A DNA stretch of 64,000 bases from Agroathelia rolfsii (Eukaryota > Basidiomycota > Agaricomycetes > Amylocorticiales > Amylocorticiaceae). Below, one piece after another: positions 10,911 to 21,921 of this stretch. The notes under the pieces were generated by a model, which was given only the letters and a program-made list of their open reading frames with translations, was not told the DNA's origin and did no database searches. A program made the translations under genes and the position numbers. The stretch is from contig JABRWF010000006.1 in assembly GCA_018343915.1 (NCBI GenBank), positions 3,472,001 to 3,536,000 of the forward strand. The letters are read 5' to 3'. Numbering within the stretch: the first letter of the stretch is position 1; each line of letters opens with the position of its first letter.

Positions 10911-13900
10911 ATGTCAAACGAAAAGCGTGAAGCAGCATATGACTCCTCGACTGATGACAAACATAGCCCTCCCTCCATCAAGCGACCAGGACAAGACCTA
11001 TCCGAGTCCGAGTCCGTGCCGGATAGTACTCTGGAAGCACGCTTCCTGAAGCGCCTGTACACGGAGCTCACAGAGGGGGGAGATCCATTACTACAGCTAT
11101 GTTCCCCCAAAGAGAAATTTTCCCGCTCCGCTCTGTCTCTCTGCATTGAATTCACATTCGATGCATTGGGAGCCCATTTCCTAAATCTCCTTACGAAGAC
11201 CCAGCTGGAATGTTTCAAGAATGCGCCTCGAATGCAGAAGCATATACTTTCCCACTTTGAGCACTTGCCTGAGAAACAGCTTACTGACTTGAAACATCTC
11301 TACACCGGCTTCCTGGAAACCGAATCCAACTTTGACTTGGAATGCCTGTTCCAATCGTGTAAATATGCTGATATTTTGTGGCATTCAATTATCTCAAATC
11401 ATTTTTAGTAATCCTTGCAGAAAAAAAAGGCTCAAACTTGGATCTTATACATCCATCACTTTCTACTGATGGTACGTGCTTGAGCCTTCTTACGATAGCA
11501 TTCTGAAGCCTCCATAGCAACCGTGAAGTCTTGGAGTCGGGACTACACTGGCAAGGCTCACGAGTCATTCTGGTTCCACGTTGAAAAGCTATGCGAGGAC
11601 TTTACAAGTTCCAACGTCGAATACTATGCCAAATATTCTTCCATTATTCAGTCATCTGGAATGGGAAAATCGAGACTAGTCGATGAGATGAGCAAGACCC
11701 ATTTTACGATCCCATTTTGTCTACGCCATGATCAATCAGGTGCGTTATCGAGCGGACTCGATACTGAGCGGCGCAACTAACAAAAAAAAACTCTTTCAGA
11801 AGGATTTCCTCCAGCCGATATTGATGTTCGAAACTATCTTACGCAGGCTAAGGAAGAAGCAGAGGCTAATCGGAATGCGCAGGCATTCTTGACATCGGCC
11901 TTCATAAAAGCAATAAAATGGATCAACAACAACTTCTCATCAAGAGATGTTTCCATCAGGCAGGTTGCGTATACTTTTCGAACTTACATGAGCAAAGACC
12001 AGAAGTTCGAGAAACCTAACGAGAATCGAGAGAACTTTTTTCGGAGTGTGGTCGATCTCGCTAAGGAACTGAGCCCAGAAGACAACGGTTGGCGTCCTGA
12101 TGACTCACAAAACAAGACATCGGGCCCAGTCACTCCTCAAGCGAAATATGTGCAAGTGCGAGCGCCGGACTCGCCTGACCACATTATTACTTGGAAACCT
12201 TCCAGTGAGCTTTTCTGTTTTGCTTTTGTTTTTATGGCTTGGAATGAACACAATAGAAAAGCCGATCTCGGGTCTTTATCTAAAATGACCATCATTGATG
12301 CTGCTAAATCGCTGGAGGACGCTCTCTTAAAATTCAAGCAGGACGATTGGAAGCCATCTTCGCCCATCATCATTCTGTCTTTCGACGAAGCACATACTCT
12401 GAGCACAGTCGTAAAAGCAGCCAACGTTTCTGCCTCCTCGCCAACTCACTTCTCTTGTTTGCGACGTGCACTACGGAAAATACGACATCAGGCTATCTTC
12501 TCCGTCTTCTTGTCGACCACAGGCCAAGTCTTCCAATTCACGCCTCCGAGAGGTCTCGACTCTTCTGCGCGCGTAACAAGGTTTAGTGGGCTGAAATTGA
12601 TGCCACCATACACTGATCTCGGGTACGACATGCTGGCAGAACATGCCGTCGAAGGCCAGACAACGATGGAGGATGTGATGCGACTAGGATACTTGGTCAA
12701 GCTGGGCCGACCGCTGTGTGTAAATTGTATACATCCTATATGTCTGAACTTATAGTTATGGCTCGATAGGTTCGCAACGCGGTATGCATATGGAGCCGAA
12801 GAGTTAAGAGGACAGATCGTTATCTTTGCCGCTCAAAAGCTCACAAAAATGGACGATTTGAGTATCATCAATTCAAACAACATTCTGCACGAGGATGCAC
12901 TACTAGCTTGCCTTATGTGTCGCTTGGGTCTTGACTTCAATCGTTGGTCATACGAAGCCAGGAAACGAGAGATGCGCCACGTCGAAGACCACATGCGTGT
13001 ATGCTTGAAGGCTGAGCCTTCGTTTGATGGTGTCCATACTATATCGCCTTCGGAGCCGATTCTGGCGGAAGGGGCAAAATATGTGATGCAGAAATTTCCT
13101 TTCAATGCTGCGTCGGTTCTTTCAAACGAATACCGCCGGCCGGAGGTTGAACGCGGGCCACGGGGTGAAGCAATTTTCAAACTGCTTGTGATCCTTGCCA
13201 CTGATATGGTGGCCACGGCGGGTCACCCTGAAGCTTGGTCCGTTCCTGCGTTCCTGCAAAAGCTCTGCGGTTCGCCGTCATCACAAGGTGTATTTGTTTG
13301 TGATGTACTCGATGCATTGCCGTCTTGTGTCCATCCTAATAGCGGGATCACCCTGGAAACACGCCTTCGAGATGCTTTCAAAAATTCGAAGATGAACATG
13401 AATCATTTCGCGAGAGCTGGTAATTCTGCTGTCCTGAACCGGAACTTTATATGGCGACGTATACCTCGTCGTGCTGGGGTTGAGTGTGCACTGAATCAAC
13501 CACGGATAGACGGTGTCATCCCAATCACATACTACAACGAGGCTCTAGGACGATATAACGTGACATTCATAATGTACCAGGTCAAAAACAACATAGAATA
13601 TGGCTCAAAAGTTGATCCTCTCCTATTCGATGATATGGACCCTTACCTCCTACGTCTTTTTTCAAAGAATGACAAAGACTACTCTATAGGATGCATACCA
13701 ATCATTCGAATCGTTGTCGCATTATCTTCTGATCACCCAACTGTAGTCAACCTTTCTAGCCAGACTTCGCAAAGGAAACTCAGAGGGGATCGAAAGTCCT
13801 ATTTTACTACGTATGACCTTTGGTTTTCAGGTCTTAACCATCATATCTGGGGTCCAATAAAGGAGCAAGAAGAAACCTCTTGGAAAGAACTTTTGGATGC

Positions 13901-14075
13901 CTCTGGGAGATCTATTCCCGAAGTGTTTAGAACAGAGAATCCCACTGCAGCAAAACTCCGACAATTTCAGGCCCCCTGTATGTTTGATGATGAACAATAT
14001 TCATCTCAGTTTATAAAAGAAGATAGTAGTCTAGAACTAAATCTAGAGATTAGGGGCTATAACAATGCCATGTAA
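10911..14075 (+). CDS. Crinkler-like P-loop NTPase + PD-(D/E)XK nuclease, copy 1, 5 exons
   Basis: Exons: 10911-11358, 11409-11471, 11518-11739, 11800-12715, 12770-14075. Together 2955 nt, 984 aa. Introns are 46-60 bp with GTAAAT, GTACGT, GTGCGT and GTGTGT donors. The N-terminal header (about 1-150) is hydrophilic, with no signal peptide. Then comes EKKGSNLDLIHPSL, the P-loop SSGMGKSR (K about 221), the family block GFPPADIDVRNYL, Walker B ILSFDEAH (D440, E441), and GRPLFATRYAYG across the last junction. The C-terminal part holds a restriction-endonuclease-like core, RIDGVIPI (D797) and YQVKNN (Q820-x-K822). Fungal Crinkler-type proteins of this architecture are thought to derive from selfish NTPase-nuclease elements and to act as nuclear effectors or conflict toxins; that role is inferred here. 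A possible intron at 12,205-12,256 would break the frame and is not used. Confidence 0.85.
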
Positions 14076-14299
14076 AGGCATCTAGAAACTAAGGGTGGTT
14101 TTCTGCTAGTTTACATTCTAACCAGTATAATATAATCTATATAAGATTTTTGTTAGGTATAGCTTGGGATAGAGATACTAAAATATAATAGTTGCTTCTA
14201 TACTAGCACTAGGTACTATTTTGCTATATTTGCTTGTTTGTTTTTTAGTTTCTATTTGGTCTATCATTCCTCTACTTTTTGTAAATTCAAAGTGTTACA

Positions 14300-14572
14300 A
14301 TATATAGTAGCCGCTAAAAGTCTGTTATATAGGCCTTTAATTGTTATGAGTTAGATTATTTAAGATAATTTTTGCTGATTTTTTAGTTATTTTCTTGTAA
14401 TATTTGGACTAGTATCTCTTTTATTTTGATATTTTCTTTATTTTCTTATAAAAATTACCCCTTTAGGGTATAGACTATAGGCAGTATAGTAGTTATATAA
14501 TTAGCCCTTATATGTTTTAAGCTATATATTATAGAAGTAATCTTAAGGCTATATATATTTTATATTAATTAT
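14300..14572 (-). repeat. LTR fragment resembling the 31.5-32.3 kb LTR, inside the arm
   Basis: The reverse complement of this stretch aligns with the right part of the LTR at 31,513-32,326. Shared stretches include the CTAAAGGG-GTAATTT block and the run ending AAGAAAATAA. It has no complete ends, so it is an old truncated insertion that was duplicated with the arm. The mirror copy is at about 34,971-35,243. Confidence 0.5.
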
Positions 14573-14780
14573 GTTATAAGTTACTTGTTGTATTATAAAT
14601 TTATTTAGATTTTCTTACTATTTTTCTGATTTTTTCTGGATTTTTCTCTGTTTTTTGGTATATAAATCATATATTATATAATTAGACACTATATAAGTAT
14701 TCTTATAACCAAGCAAGTCATATAATCATAAGATAGGCTTAGGCTTTATGCTAGCCATTTACAGTAGTAATTCACAAATC
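14573..14780 (+). repeat. Truncated gypsy-family LTR (TGTTATAAG end)
   Basis: It begins TGTTATAAGTTACTTG and continues through the family's AAATTTATTTAGA and ATTTTTCTGATTTTT blocks. It is cut off at 14,780 where another LTR begins. Its mirror copy (34,763-34,970) continues further inward, so the left copy lost sequence at the arm's inner edge. Confidence 0.6.
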
Positions 14781-16022
14781 TATTACAACTATAGTTATAC
14801 CATGCCATAGATACTATAGCATTTAATTATGTCTACTAAGCATATATTTAGGTTTACCAAGTATATACCTAGGTTTATTCAGCATACACTCAAGATAACC
14901 ATGAAATCACTCAAGTATTTATTATTATTATTATCAAGCTACAAATCATGCTGTAGAGGCTATTATATATAATATATCACAGTATATTATCTATAAGTCA
15001 TAGTATATCACAGTAAACCATAGTTTATTATTTGGTCAAAGCTTAATTCTAAGCCCAAGGCTTAGAAACAGGTATATTATTATTTCCGCTCCTTTTCACT
15101 GTCATGCTAGTTGTGACATATCATACATCATATCACACAAAAGAGTGTAACTTTGTATTCCCCATCTTCAGGCACTATCACAGTTATATAGGAACTATAA
15201 TATATCATGATAATCATTGAAACAATCAAGGAAGAACCTAGGAATGATATTGGATCATTTAGTAAGGATTAGTAACTAGAAAAGCATACCAAAGTAGGAG
15301 AACAATAGTATACAATTATGTATTGAAGTTACTAAGGTCTAAGAGATGTTTCCCATCTCACAGACCTCTTTTATTAATACTATCATTGTTCTTTATTGCC
15401 TCAGGTTCTCTTTACACCTTTAAGCCTCTATTGTGCTGCTCCCATTGCCCTAAGTCATAGTCATAGTTATTATAGTTGTTAAAGTCATAGTACACTCTCT
15501 TATAGTTAACCTTAGGGTTGGATGTTGTGACTGTACAGAATGCCCTAGCAGCTGTACCAAAGATGCAATAAAGGAAATTGGAGCGGAGCTCTAATATTCA
15601 GTAGGAGATTAAAATACAGTATATATATAAGGTAGTAACATATTTTAATGACAACGGTCTTTATACCTAAACTACTACCACCACCTTGCACCTACATACA
15701 CACATAAGCTTTATCACTTATCACCTTCACCCATGTAAGTCTAATACATATATTAGTAGTGTGTATAGCATAGTACATAAGTACAATAGTAGTAGTACAT
15801 CATATATAGTAGTGTACAGTACAGTGGCGGCCAGATACACACGCTGCTGGTCTTAGGACTGGCACTGTTCATTATTGGAAACTCTAGGAGTGTTACTTCT
15901 AGCCTTGGATTAGGCTTTACAACCTACTGTTTACTGCTTAAGTATTCTTAATAGTCTTTTCCATAGCAATCCCTTATAAATATTTATAAGTATTCATAGT
16001 CATAGTTGATAGACCTATGACA
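14781..16022 (-). mobile_element. Family-2 solo LTR (reverse), interrupted by a 352-bp insert
   Basis: It reads TATTACAACTATAG at the left and ends GACCTATGACA, the reverse of the family's TGTCACAGGTC start. The interior has the family's TTTCCGCTCC, GTTGTGACATATCA and CATCTCACAGACCTC blocks. The flanks (AAATC and ATAGG) do not match, so there is no TSD. This is unlike the other family-2 copies in the window and suggests a rearrangement here. Confidence 0.7.
15523..15874. mobile_element. 352-bp insertion with TSD TTGGA, possible short LTR/TRIM
   Basis: The host family-2 LTR is interrupted exactly between two copies of TTGGA (15,518-15,522 and 15,875-15,879). The insert starts TGTTGTGACTGTACAG and ends CACTGTTCATTA. 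It contains a TATA-like run near 15,616-15,630 and no open frame. I see it only once in this window. Confidence 0.6.
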
Positions 16023-16113
16023 ATAGGGTTATATACTAATTCTACCTAGTCTATGCACTGGTACATGGTCTATACATAGGGGTACTAAGTATAGTGTAAT
16101 ATTGCATCATAAT
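16023..16113 (+). repeat. Gypsy-family LTR fragment
   Basis: It contains the family's internal AGGGTTATATACTAATTCTA block followed by the block ending ATATTGCATCATAAT. It has neither LTR end and is flanked by other insertions. Confidence 0.5.
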
Positions 16114-16917
16114 TATCAAGAGCATACTAGACTCTTATCACTAAAACTCAACCAGAGCCTATGTTAACCCCTGTAAGGTACGGGATAGCCTATAATAGCT
16201 GTTTTACAACTCCTAAGGCCTGGGATACAAAGGTAGACATGCCTTATGTACTGTCTTTGTTTTTACTCAACCCTGAGCTTACTAATCACCAAGCTTTACT
16301 CTAGACTTGCTAAGTCTTCAAGTAAGATCTACTATTGAGACACAAAGTTTCTTATATATACAAATAGGTATACAGGGTCTCTTAACCTTGATAAATGCAG
16401 GGTAAGCCTTTGTTTACTTGAGTGCACTAAGCACTATGATAGTTGTGATCAACAACTGCAAGTAGCTAGCATAAAGCCTAAGCCTATATTATGTAGTATA
16501 CATATAGAGGAGCACTGAGCAACCTCTAAACAATAGGTAGCACAAAGTGTCAGGGGTTAATCTTTTGAATTTTTCACTTCCTTTGATTTTTTATCATTTT
16601 ATTTTATTTTGTGGATTAGTATTTTGCTTACTGTACTTGCAATTCTTCTTAGATTAAGATCTTACTTTTTAGGATCTATTTGGTACTGTTTCTTTACCTT
16701 ATTTTCTATTCTGATCTTCTTATCTCTTAGTTGATCTCCTTAGTTTTGCATTTTACTATATATATCTGCATTTCTTCACTTTGTGGCTGATGTAGCTGCA
16801 CTTTCATACTCCTCTTTAATATTGAGACTTAGCTACTATATAGTTTATATATATACTTAAGGCTGGCTATCCTAGAGAATGCTTCTCTAGTTCAGACCAC
16901 TCTGTTTACCACTCAGT

Positions 16918-17883
16918 TGTTAAGAGCACACCTGACTCTTGTCACTAAAACTCAACCAAAGCTCACAGTAACCCCTTGAAGGTATGGGGTAGGTAGTAAT
17001 ACCTTTTTTACACTTCCCAGAGCTTGAGATGCAGAGGTGTACACTTCTTGGTGCCTAGTCTCTATTCTCATACAAACTCAAGTTCTTCTATCACTGAGCT
17101 ATACTTTAAGTATGAATACTTTCTAGCAAGGTCTATAGTTGAAGCACAAGTTGTCTTGTATATATAGATATGGGTAGAAGTATCTTAACCCTAACTAACT
17201 AGGTATATAGCTTTGTTAGATACATGCACTAAGCACAATGTTTTTTGTGTATATAGCTAATATAAATAGTTACCACTAATGGGCTGGACCTGTCTTATGT
17301 ACGCTCACAGAGGCAGTATAAAGCACACCTTGACTACAAGTAGCACTGAGCTGACTTATAACCTTCTGGCACAGAGCCTAAAGAATTTGTAGGGAAGTAG
17401 AGAGGGGAGAGATAGACTTAATCAGCCTAGGAGCTGAGTAGACTCTAAAGACAAAGTTTTTATTATATTAGTTATTACTTAATATATAGCACTACTTATA
17501 CTTACCTAAAGACAAAGAGAACAAATCTGGGTCTTCAGATAGAGGTACTACAGGGTTATATACTAATTCTACCTAGTCTGTATACTGGTATATGGTTTGT
17601 GCACAGGGTGCTAAGTATGGTGTAATATTGCATTATCATTAGTCTATTATGGTATTATGGTCTGGACTCATGTTCTAGACTAGGGTATACATAATAAGTC
17701 ATATGACTAGCTTATCACATAATAGCCAGTTATGTGGTGACTAGTTATATGACTTGCTTAGTTATTAGGGTGCTTATATAATATATAAGTTATATATTAA
17801 AAAATAGAGAAAAATTGGGAAAAAATCAGAAAAATGATAAGAAATTCTAAATAAATTTATAGTACAATGGGTGTCTTGTAACA
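16918..17883 (+). mobile_element. Gypsy-family solo LTR
   Basis: 966 bp, from TGTTAAGAGCACACC to CTTGTAACA, with the family's ACTCAACC and AGGGTTATATACTAATTC blocks. The flanks TCAGT and TTAGT differ by one C/T change, consistent with a decayed TSD. Confidence 0.75.
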
Positions 17884-18105
17884 TTAGTGTTCTTTGCTTA
17901 ATCCACTCTTTTACTTTCTTATGACTTAGTGATGATGATGCTGACTCACTCTAGCTTATGTTCTTTGTCTATGCACTTAGGAAAGGCTATAGGCTCTAAA
18001 AATTAGTAAGGGATGGGATATCCCAAAAGCCTGCTCTATTAGGGATATAGGTATATAAAGTTCTATAATGATTAGCATTTGTTAGCCCTTGCCAGAGATA
18101 TTCCC

Positions 18106-19998
18106 TATCAAGAGCACACCTGCCTCTTGCCACCAAAACTCAACCAGTGCCTACGTAAACCTCTCTAAAATGCAAGGTAGCCTGTAATGGCTGTTTTACA
18201 ACTCTCAAGGCCTGGGATGTACAGGTGTATATGCCTTATGCCCTATCTTAACTATCACTTACTTCAGAGTATTCTAGTTACCAAGCTTTACTCCAAGTTC
18301 ACTGAACTTTCAAGCAAGGTCTACTATCACAACACCAAAGATCTTGTGTGTACTAATAGGGGTGCAGTATTATGAGATGGTAGATATGCTATTGTAGGAT
18401 GGCTGATATATTTTCTGTGTAAATAGATATGTTTCTATGGGTTGGCAGTATGTCTCTAATTTTTCCTTATTTTTCCCTATTTTTCTTATGTTTTTATCTT
18501 TTGATTTAAGTATACAGGATATACTTCTTTATTTTCTAGTTTCTTGTTGTATTGTTTACATAGTACTATGTTATATTTAGATATGATTCTAGATCTTTTA
18601 ATGTACATCATTGATTTCCTTCTTTAATTATTGATGCTTCTTTCATCTTTGATCTTTTCTCATACTATACTTCTATTCTAACTCCATTGATCCTTTTCCT
18701 TTCCTTTCTTCTATTTCCCTTGATATGAAGTTAAGGACTATTCTTAGAATACTTGTAACTAGTATATAAAGGCCTGCCCTTAGGGCCTTTGCAATCTAGC
18801 TTGACTACTTTGTCTTTGTCTTTGTCTCTGCCCTTATTACTTGTCTGCCTTAGTGCTTTGCTCTGTGCTTAGTACTCTGTCTTAGTCTCTTTGGGCTTCT
18901 TCTCTTGCAGCTACCTATATAAGCTTGTAAGAGGAGTGTGCTAGTCAGCAACCTATATAAGCTATGCTATGCCTTGTCCCTTAGTGGTGCTCACTCACAC
19001 TTATCCCCACTCTCTCTTTTGTGTGTTTTATCACTCTTCCCACTATTATAATATACCTGGACCCCAAGGTTAAGGGGATATAAACAAGTCCTATCTAGTT
19101 AAGGGACTGTAAAGATGCTAGATTGTTGAGTGTTGCTTGGGAAAGTAACCTTACTTATGGGAGACCTTGCATTCAGATCTTAAAACATAGATAGTACCTC
19201 CCAGCTAGGGGAGGATAAAGATATTAGTATGGTTCCTTTGCCAGCCTTCCAGGCTAGTCTAGTTAGGTTTGGCTAAGTTATGAGGATCTCATGATATACA
19301 GGGTATCTTAACTATAACAAGCTCAGAGCAAAGTCTTTGCTTGCTTAGGTGCACTAAGCACTATGTAGGTTGTGTTGTTGCAGATGTAAATAGTCACTAC
19401 AAGGGCTGGACCTATCTTATACATGCACATAGGAGTAGCATAAAGCAAACTCCTACTATAAGCAGCACTAAGCATGCTTATAACCCCTCAGCACAGAGCA
19501 AAGAGGATTTTCAAGGAAGAGAGGGAAAAGGGGAGATAGGGACTCTGAAGACAAAGTTTTATTATGTTAGTTAACTATTTAATACAAAGTACTACTATGC
19601 TTATCTAAAGATAAAGAGAACAAATCTAGGGTCTTCAGGTAGAAATACTACAGGGTTATATACTAATTCTACCTGGTCTGTGCACTTGGTACATGGTCTG
19701 TACATGGTAATGCTAAGTATAATGTGATATTGCACTATAATGAATCTATAATGATGTTATAGTCTAGACCTATATTCTAGGCCTTACTTATATAATATGT
19801 TACATGACTAGTGGTCACATAATGGCTAGTCATATAATGGCTGGTCATATAACTTGCTTAGTCATCAGGGTACTTATGTAATGTCCATTTATATAATATA
19901 TATATTATATACCAAAAAATCAAGAAAAATCAGGAAAAATTCAGAAAAATAATAAGAAATTCTAAATAAATTTATAGTATATCAATCAACTTGTAACA
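18106..19998 (+). mobile_element. Gypsy-family solo LTR, TSD TTCCC, interrupted
   Basis: Ends are TATCAAGAGCACACC and CTTGTAACA, with perfect TTCCC repeats at 18,101-18,105 and 19,999-20,003. It carries a family-3 solo LTR at 18,368-19,296; without it the LTR is about 960 bp. Confidence 0.8.
18368..19296 (+). mobile_element. Family-3 solo LTR (929 bp)
   Basis: It starts TATTATGAGAT and ends GATCTCATGATA, so the termini are inverted. Flanks are TGCAG and TACAG (one transition). It shares long stretches with 32,843-34,565, including a core-promoter-like AGTATATAAAGGCCTGCCC near 18,760 followed by a T/C-rich leader. Confidence 0.75.
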
Positions 19999-20131
19999 TT
20001 CCCACTATGTTATATTTCTCAGTTTCCCACCACCTTCTCATTACTTCTTACCCCCCCCCTCTTTTATAGTTGTTTAGAGTAGTTAGTTATAGCTTCTGAC
20101 CATACCCTAATACAAAGCATACTGTCAAGAG

Positions 20132-21909
20132 TGTCAAGAGCACACCTGTCTCTTGTCACCAAAACTCAACCAGAGCCTACGTAAACCTCTCTAAGGTGCG
20201 AGGTAGCCAGTAATGGCTGTTTTACAACTCCCAAGGCCTGGGATGTATGGGTGTACACTCCTTGTGCACTGTCTTAGCTATCACTCACTCAGGAACTCGC
20301 AGATCACCAAGTGTTACTCCAAGTCTACAAGACTTTCACACTGTCACAGGTCTATAGCAATAAACAATAATACTATGAACACTGTGAATAGTTCCTATGG
20401 AATTGTTAGTAAAATTTTATGATTTCTCTAGCCTAATCCAAGGCTAGAGGTGACGCTCTCAGGGTTTCCAACCCTGAGGTTAACTATGGGATAGTGAACT
20501 ATGACTTATAATAGCTTTGACTATAACTTGGGCTTGCAGGAAATAATACAGAGGTAAGGAAATATTCTTAGAGCTAGTAGTGGCTTGTGAGGGGGCTTTA
20601 GACAAGGGAAAAGACAATAGAATTGACAAAAGAGGTCTGTGAGATGGGGGACATCTCTTAGACCTTAGTAACTTGAATACATGATTTATATACTATTGTT
20701 CTCTTACTTTGGTACACTTTCCTAGCTTCTATTCCTTACTAATAATCCACTATTACTCCTAAGATTCTCCTTGATTGTTCTAGTGATCAGCAATATGTAC
20801 TATAGTCCCTTTGTACCTGTGATAGTGCCTGAAGATGAGAGATTGCAAAGTTACGCTCTTTTTGTGACGTGACATGTCACATGTCACAACCAGCGTAGCA
20901 ATGGCAGCCAGGGAGCGGAAATACAGGTATGCCTCTTTCTAAGCCTAAGGCTTAGAACTGAGCTGTAATAAAATAGCAACTATAGCTTACTATGATATAC
21001 TATGACTTATAACTAGTGTGCTATGAAGTATAATATGCTATGGCTTTTATATGGCTTGATATAATCTCTAAGAAATCCTTTGACAGCTGCATAGTAATTC
21101 TAGATATTTGCTTGGTAAACCTGAGTGTATGCTTGGTAAACATGAATAAATGCTATAATAACTATGACATGGTACAACTAGGGTTGTGACACACACAAGG
21201 TCTACTATTGAGGCACCTAAGGCTTTTATGTGTGCCAATAAGTGTGCAGGGTATCTTAACCATGATAAATGCAGGGTACAGTGCCTTTGTTTACTTAGAG
21301 CACAAAGCTTGGAGATTTATGTTGGTTGCTAATGCAAATAGTCACCCAGAGGGCTGGACCTGTCTTATACATGCTTACAGAGGTAGCACTAAGCACACCT
21401 CAACTACAAGTAGCACAAAGCACACTTATAACCTTCTGGCACAAAGCCTAAAGGATTTTTGTAGGAAGAGAGAGAGAGAGAGATAGGGACTCTAAAGACA
21501 AAGGTTTTATTATGTTAGTAACTACTTGATACAAAGCACTACTTGTGCTTATCTAAAGACAAAGAGAACAAATCTGGGGTCTTCAGGCAGAGGCCCTACA
21601 GGGTTATATACTAATTCTACCTGGTCTGTGCATGGGGTCTATGGTCTGTGCACAGTAGTACTAAGTATGATGCAATATTGCACCATAGTAAGTCATAGCT
21701 TATATAATATATCACATGACTAGTGGTCACATGATGGCCAGTCATATAATGACTGATTACATGACTTGCTTAGTTATCAAAGTACTTATGTAATGTCTGC
21801 TTATGTAATATACAAGTTATATATCAAAAAATAGAGAAAAATCAGAGAAAAATCGGAAAAATAATGAAAAATTCTAAATAAATTTATAATACAACAAGCG
21901 ACTTGTAAC
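20132..21909 (-). repeat. Chromovirus 3' LTR (interrupted)
   Basis: It starts TGTCAAGAGCACACC and ends CTTGTAACA on the + strand. It is interrupted by the family-2 LTR at 20,342-21,191 and otherwise matches 27,186-28,109 closely. Many of the differences are C/T or G/A changes. Confidence 0.85.
20342..21191 (+). mobile_element. Family-2 solo LTR (850 bp), TSD CACAC
   Basis: Runs from TGTCACAGGTCTATAG to AGGGTTGTGACA, with perfect CACAC copies at 20,337-20,341 and 21,192-21,196. The uninterrupted sister LTR at about 27,390 shows the empty site (CTTTCACACAAGG), confirming insertion. Confidence 0.9.
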
Positions 21910-21921
21910 ATTACCCCCTTC

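Larger units (their letters stand above)
10880..14780 (+). repeat. Left arm of large inverted duplication
   Basis: It matches the reverse complement of 34,763-38,690. In the aligned part the two coordinates always sum to 49,543. From 11,128 to about 14,779 (roughly 3.65 kb) I found no difference at any place I compared, and all overlapping frames translate identically. Upstream of 11,128 the arms differ by scattered substitutions and two small indels, and above about 10,880 homology fades. The inner edge falls within a gypsy LTR fragment that starts at 14,573. Confidence 0.9.
16548..20112 (+). mobile_element. Family-3-like solo LTR, TSD CAAAG, containing two gypsy solo LTRs
   Basis: It starts TGTCAGGGGTTAATC and ends CATACCCTAATA, flanked by CAAAG at 16,543-16,547 and 20,113-20,117. 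It is broken by gypsy LTRs at 16,918-17,883 and 18,106-19,998; the rest is about 700 bp of AT-rich, pyrimidine-rich LTR without coding potential. Confidence 0.65.

Noticed and set aside
12205..12256. Intron-like segment (GTGAGC...CAATAG) in Crinkler exon 4
   Set aside because: Removing it shifts the frame into a stop within ten codons; retained, the frame runs through to Walker B.
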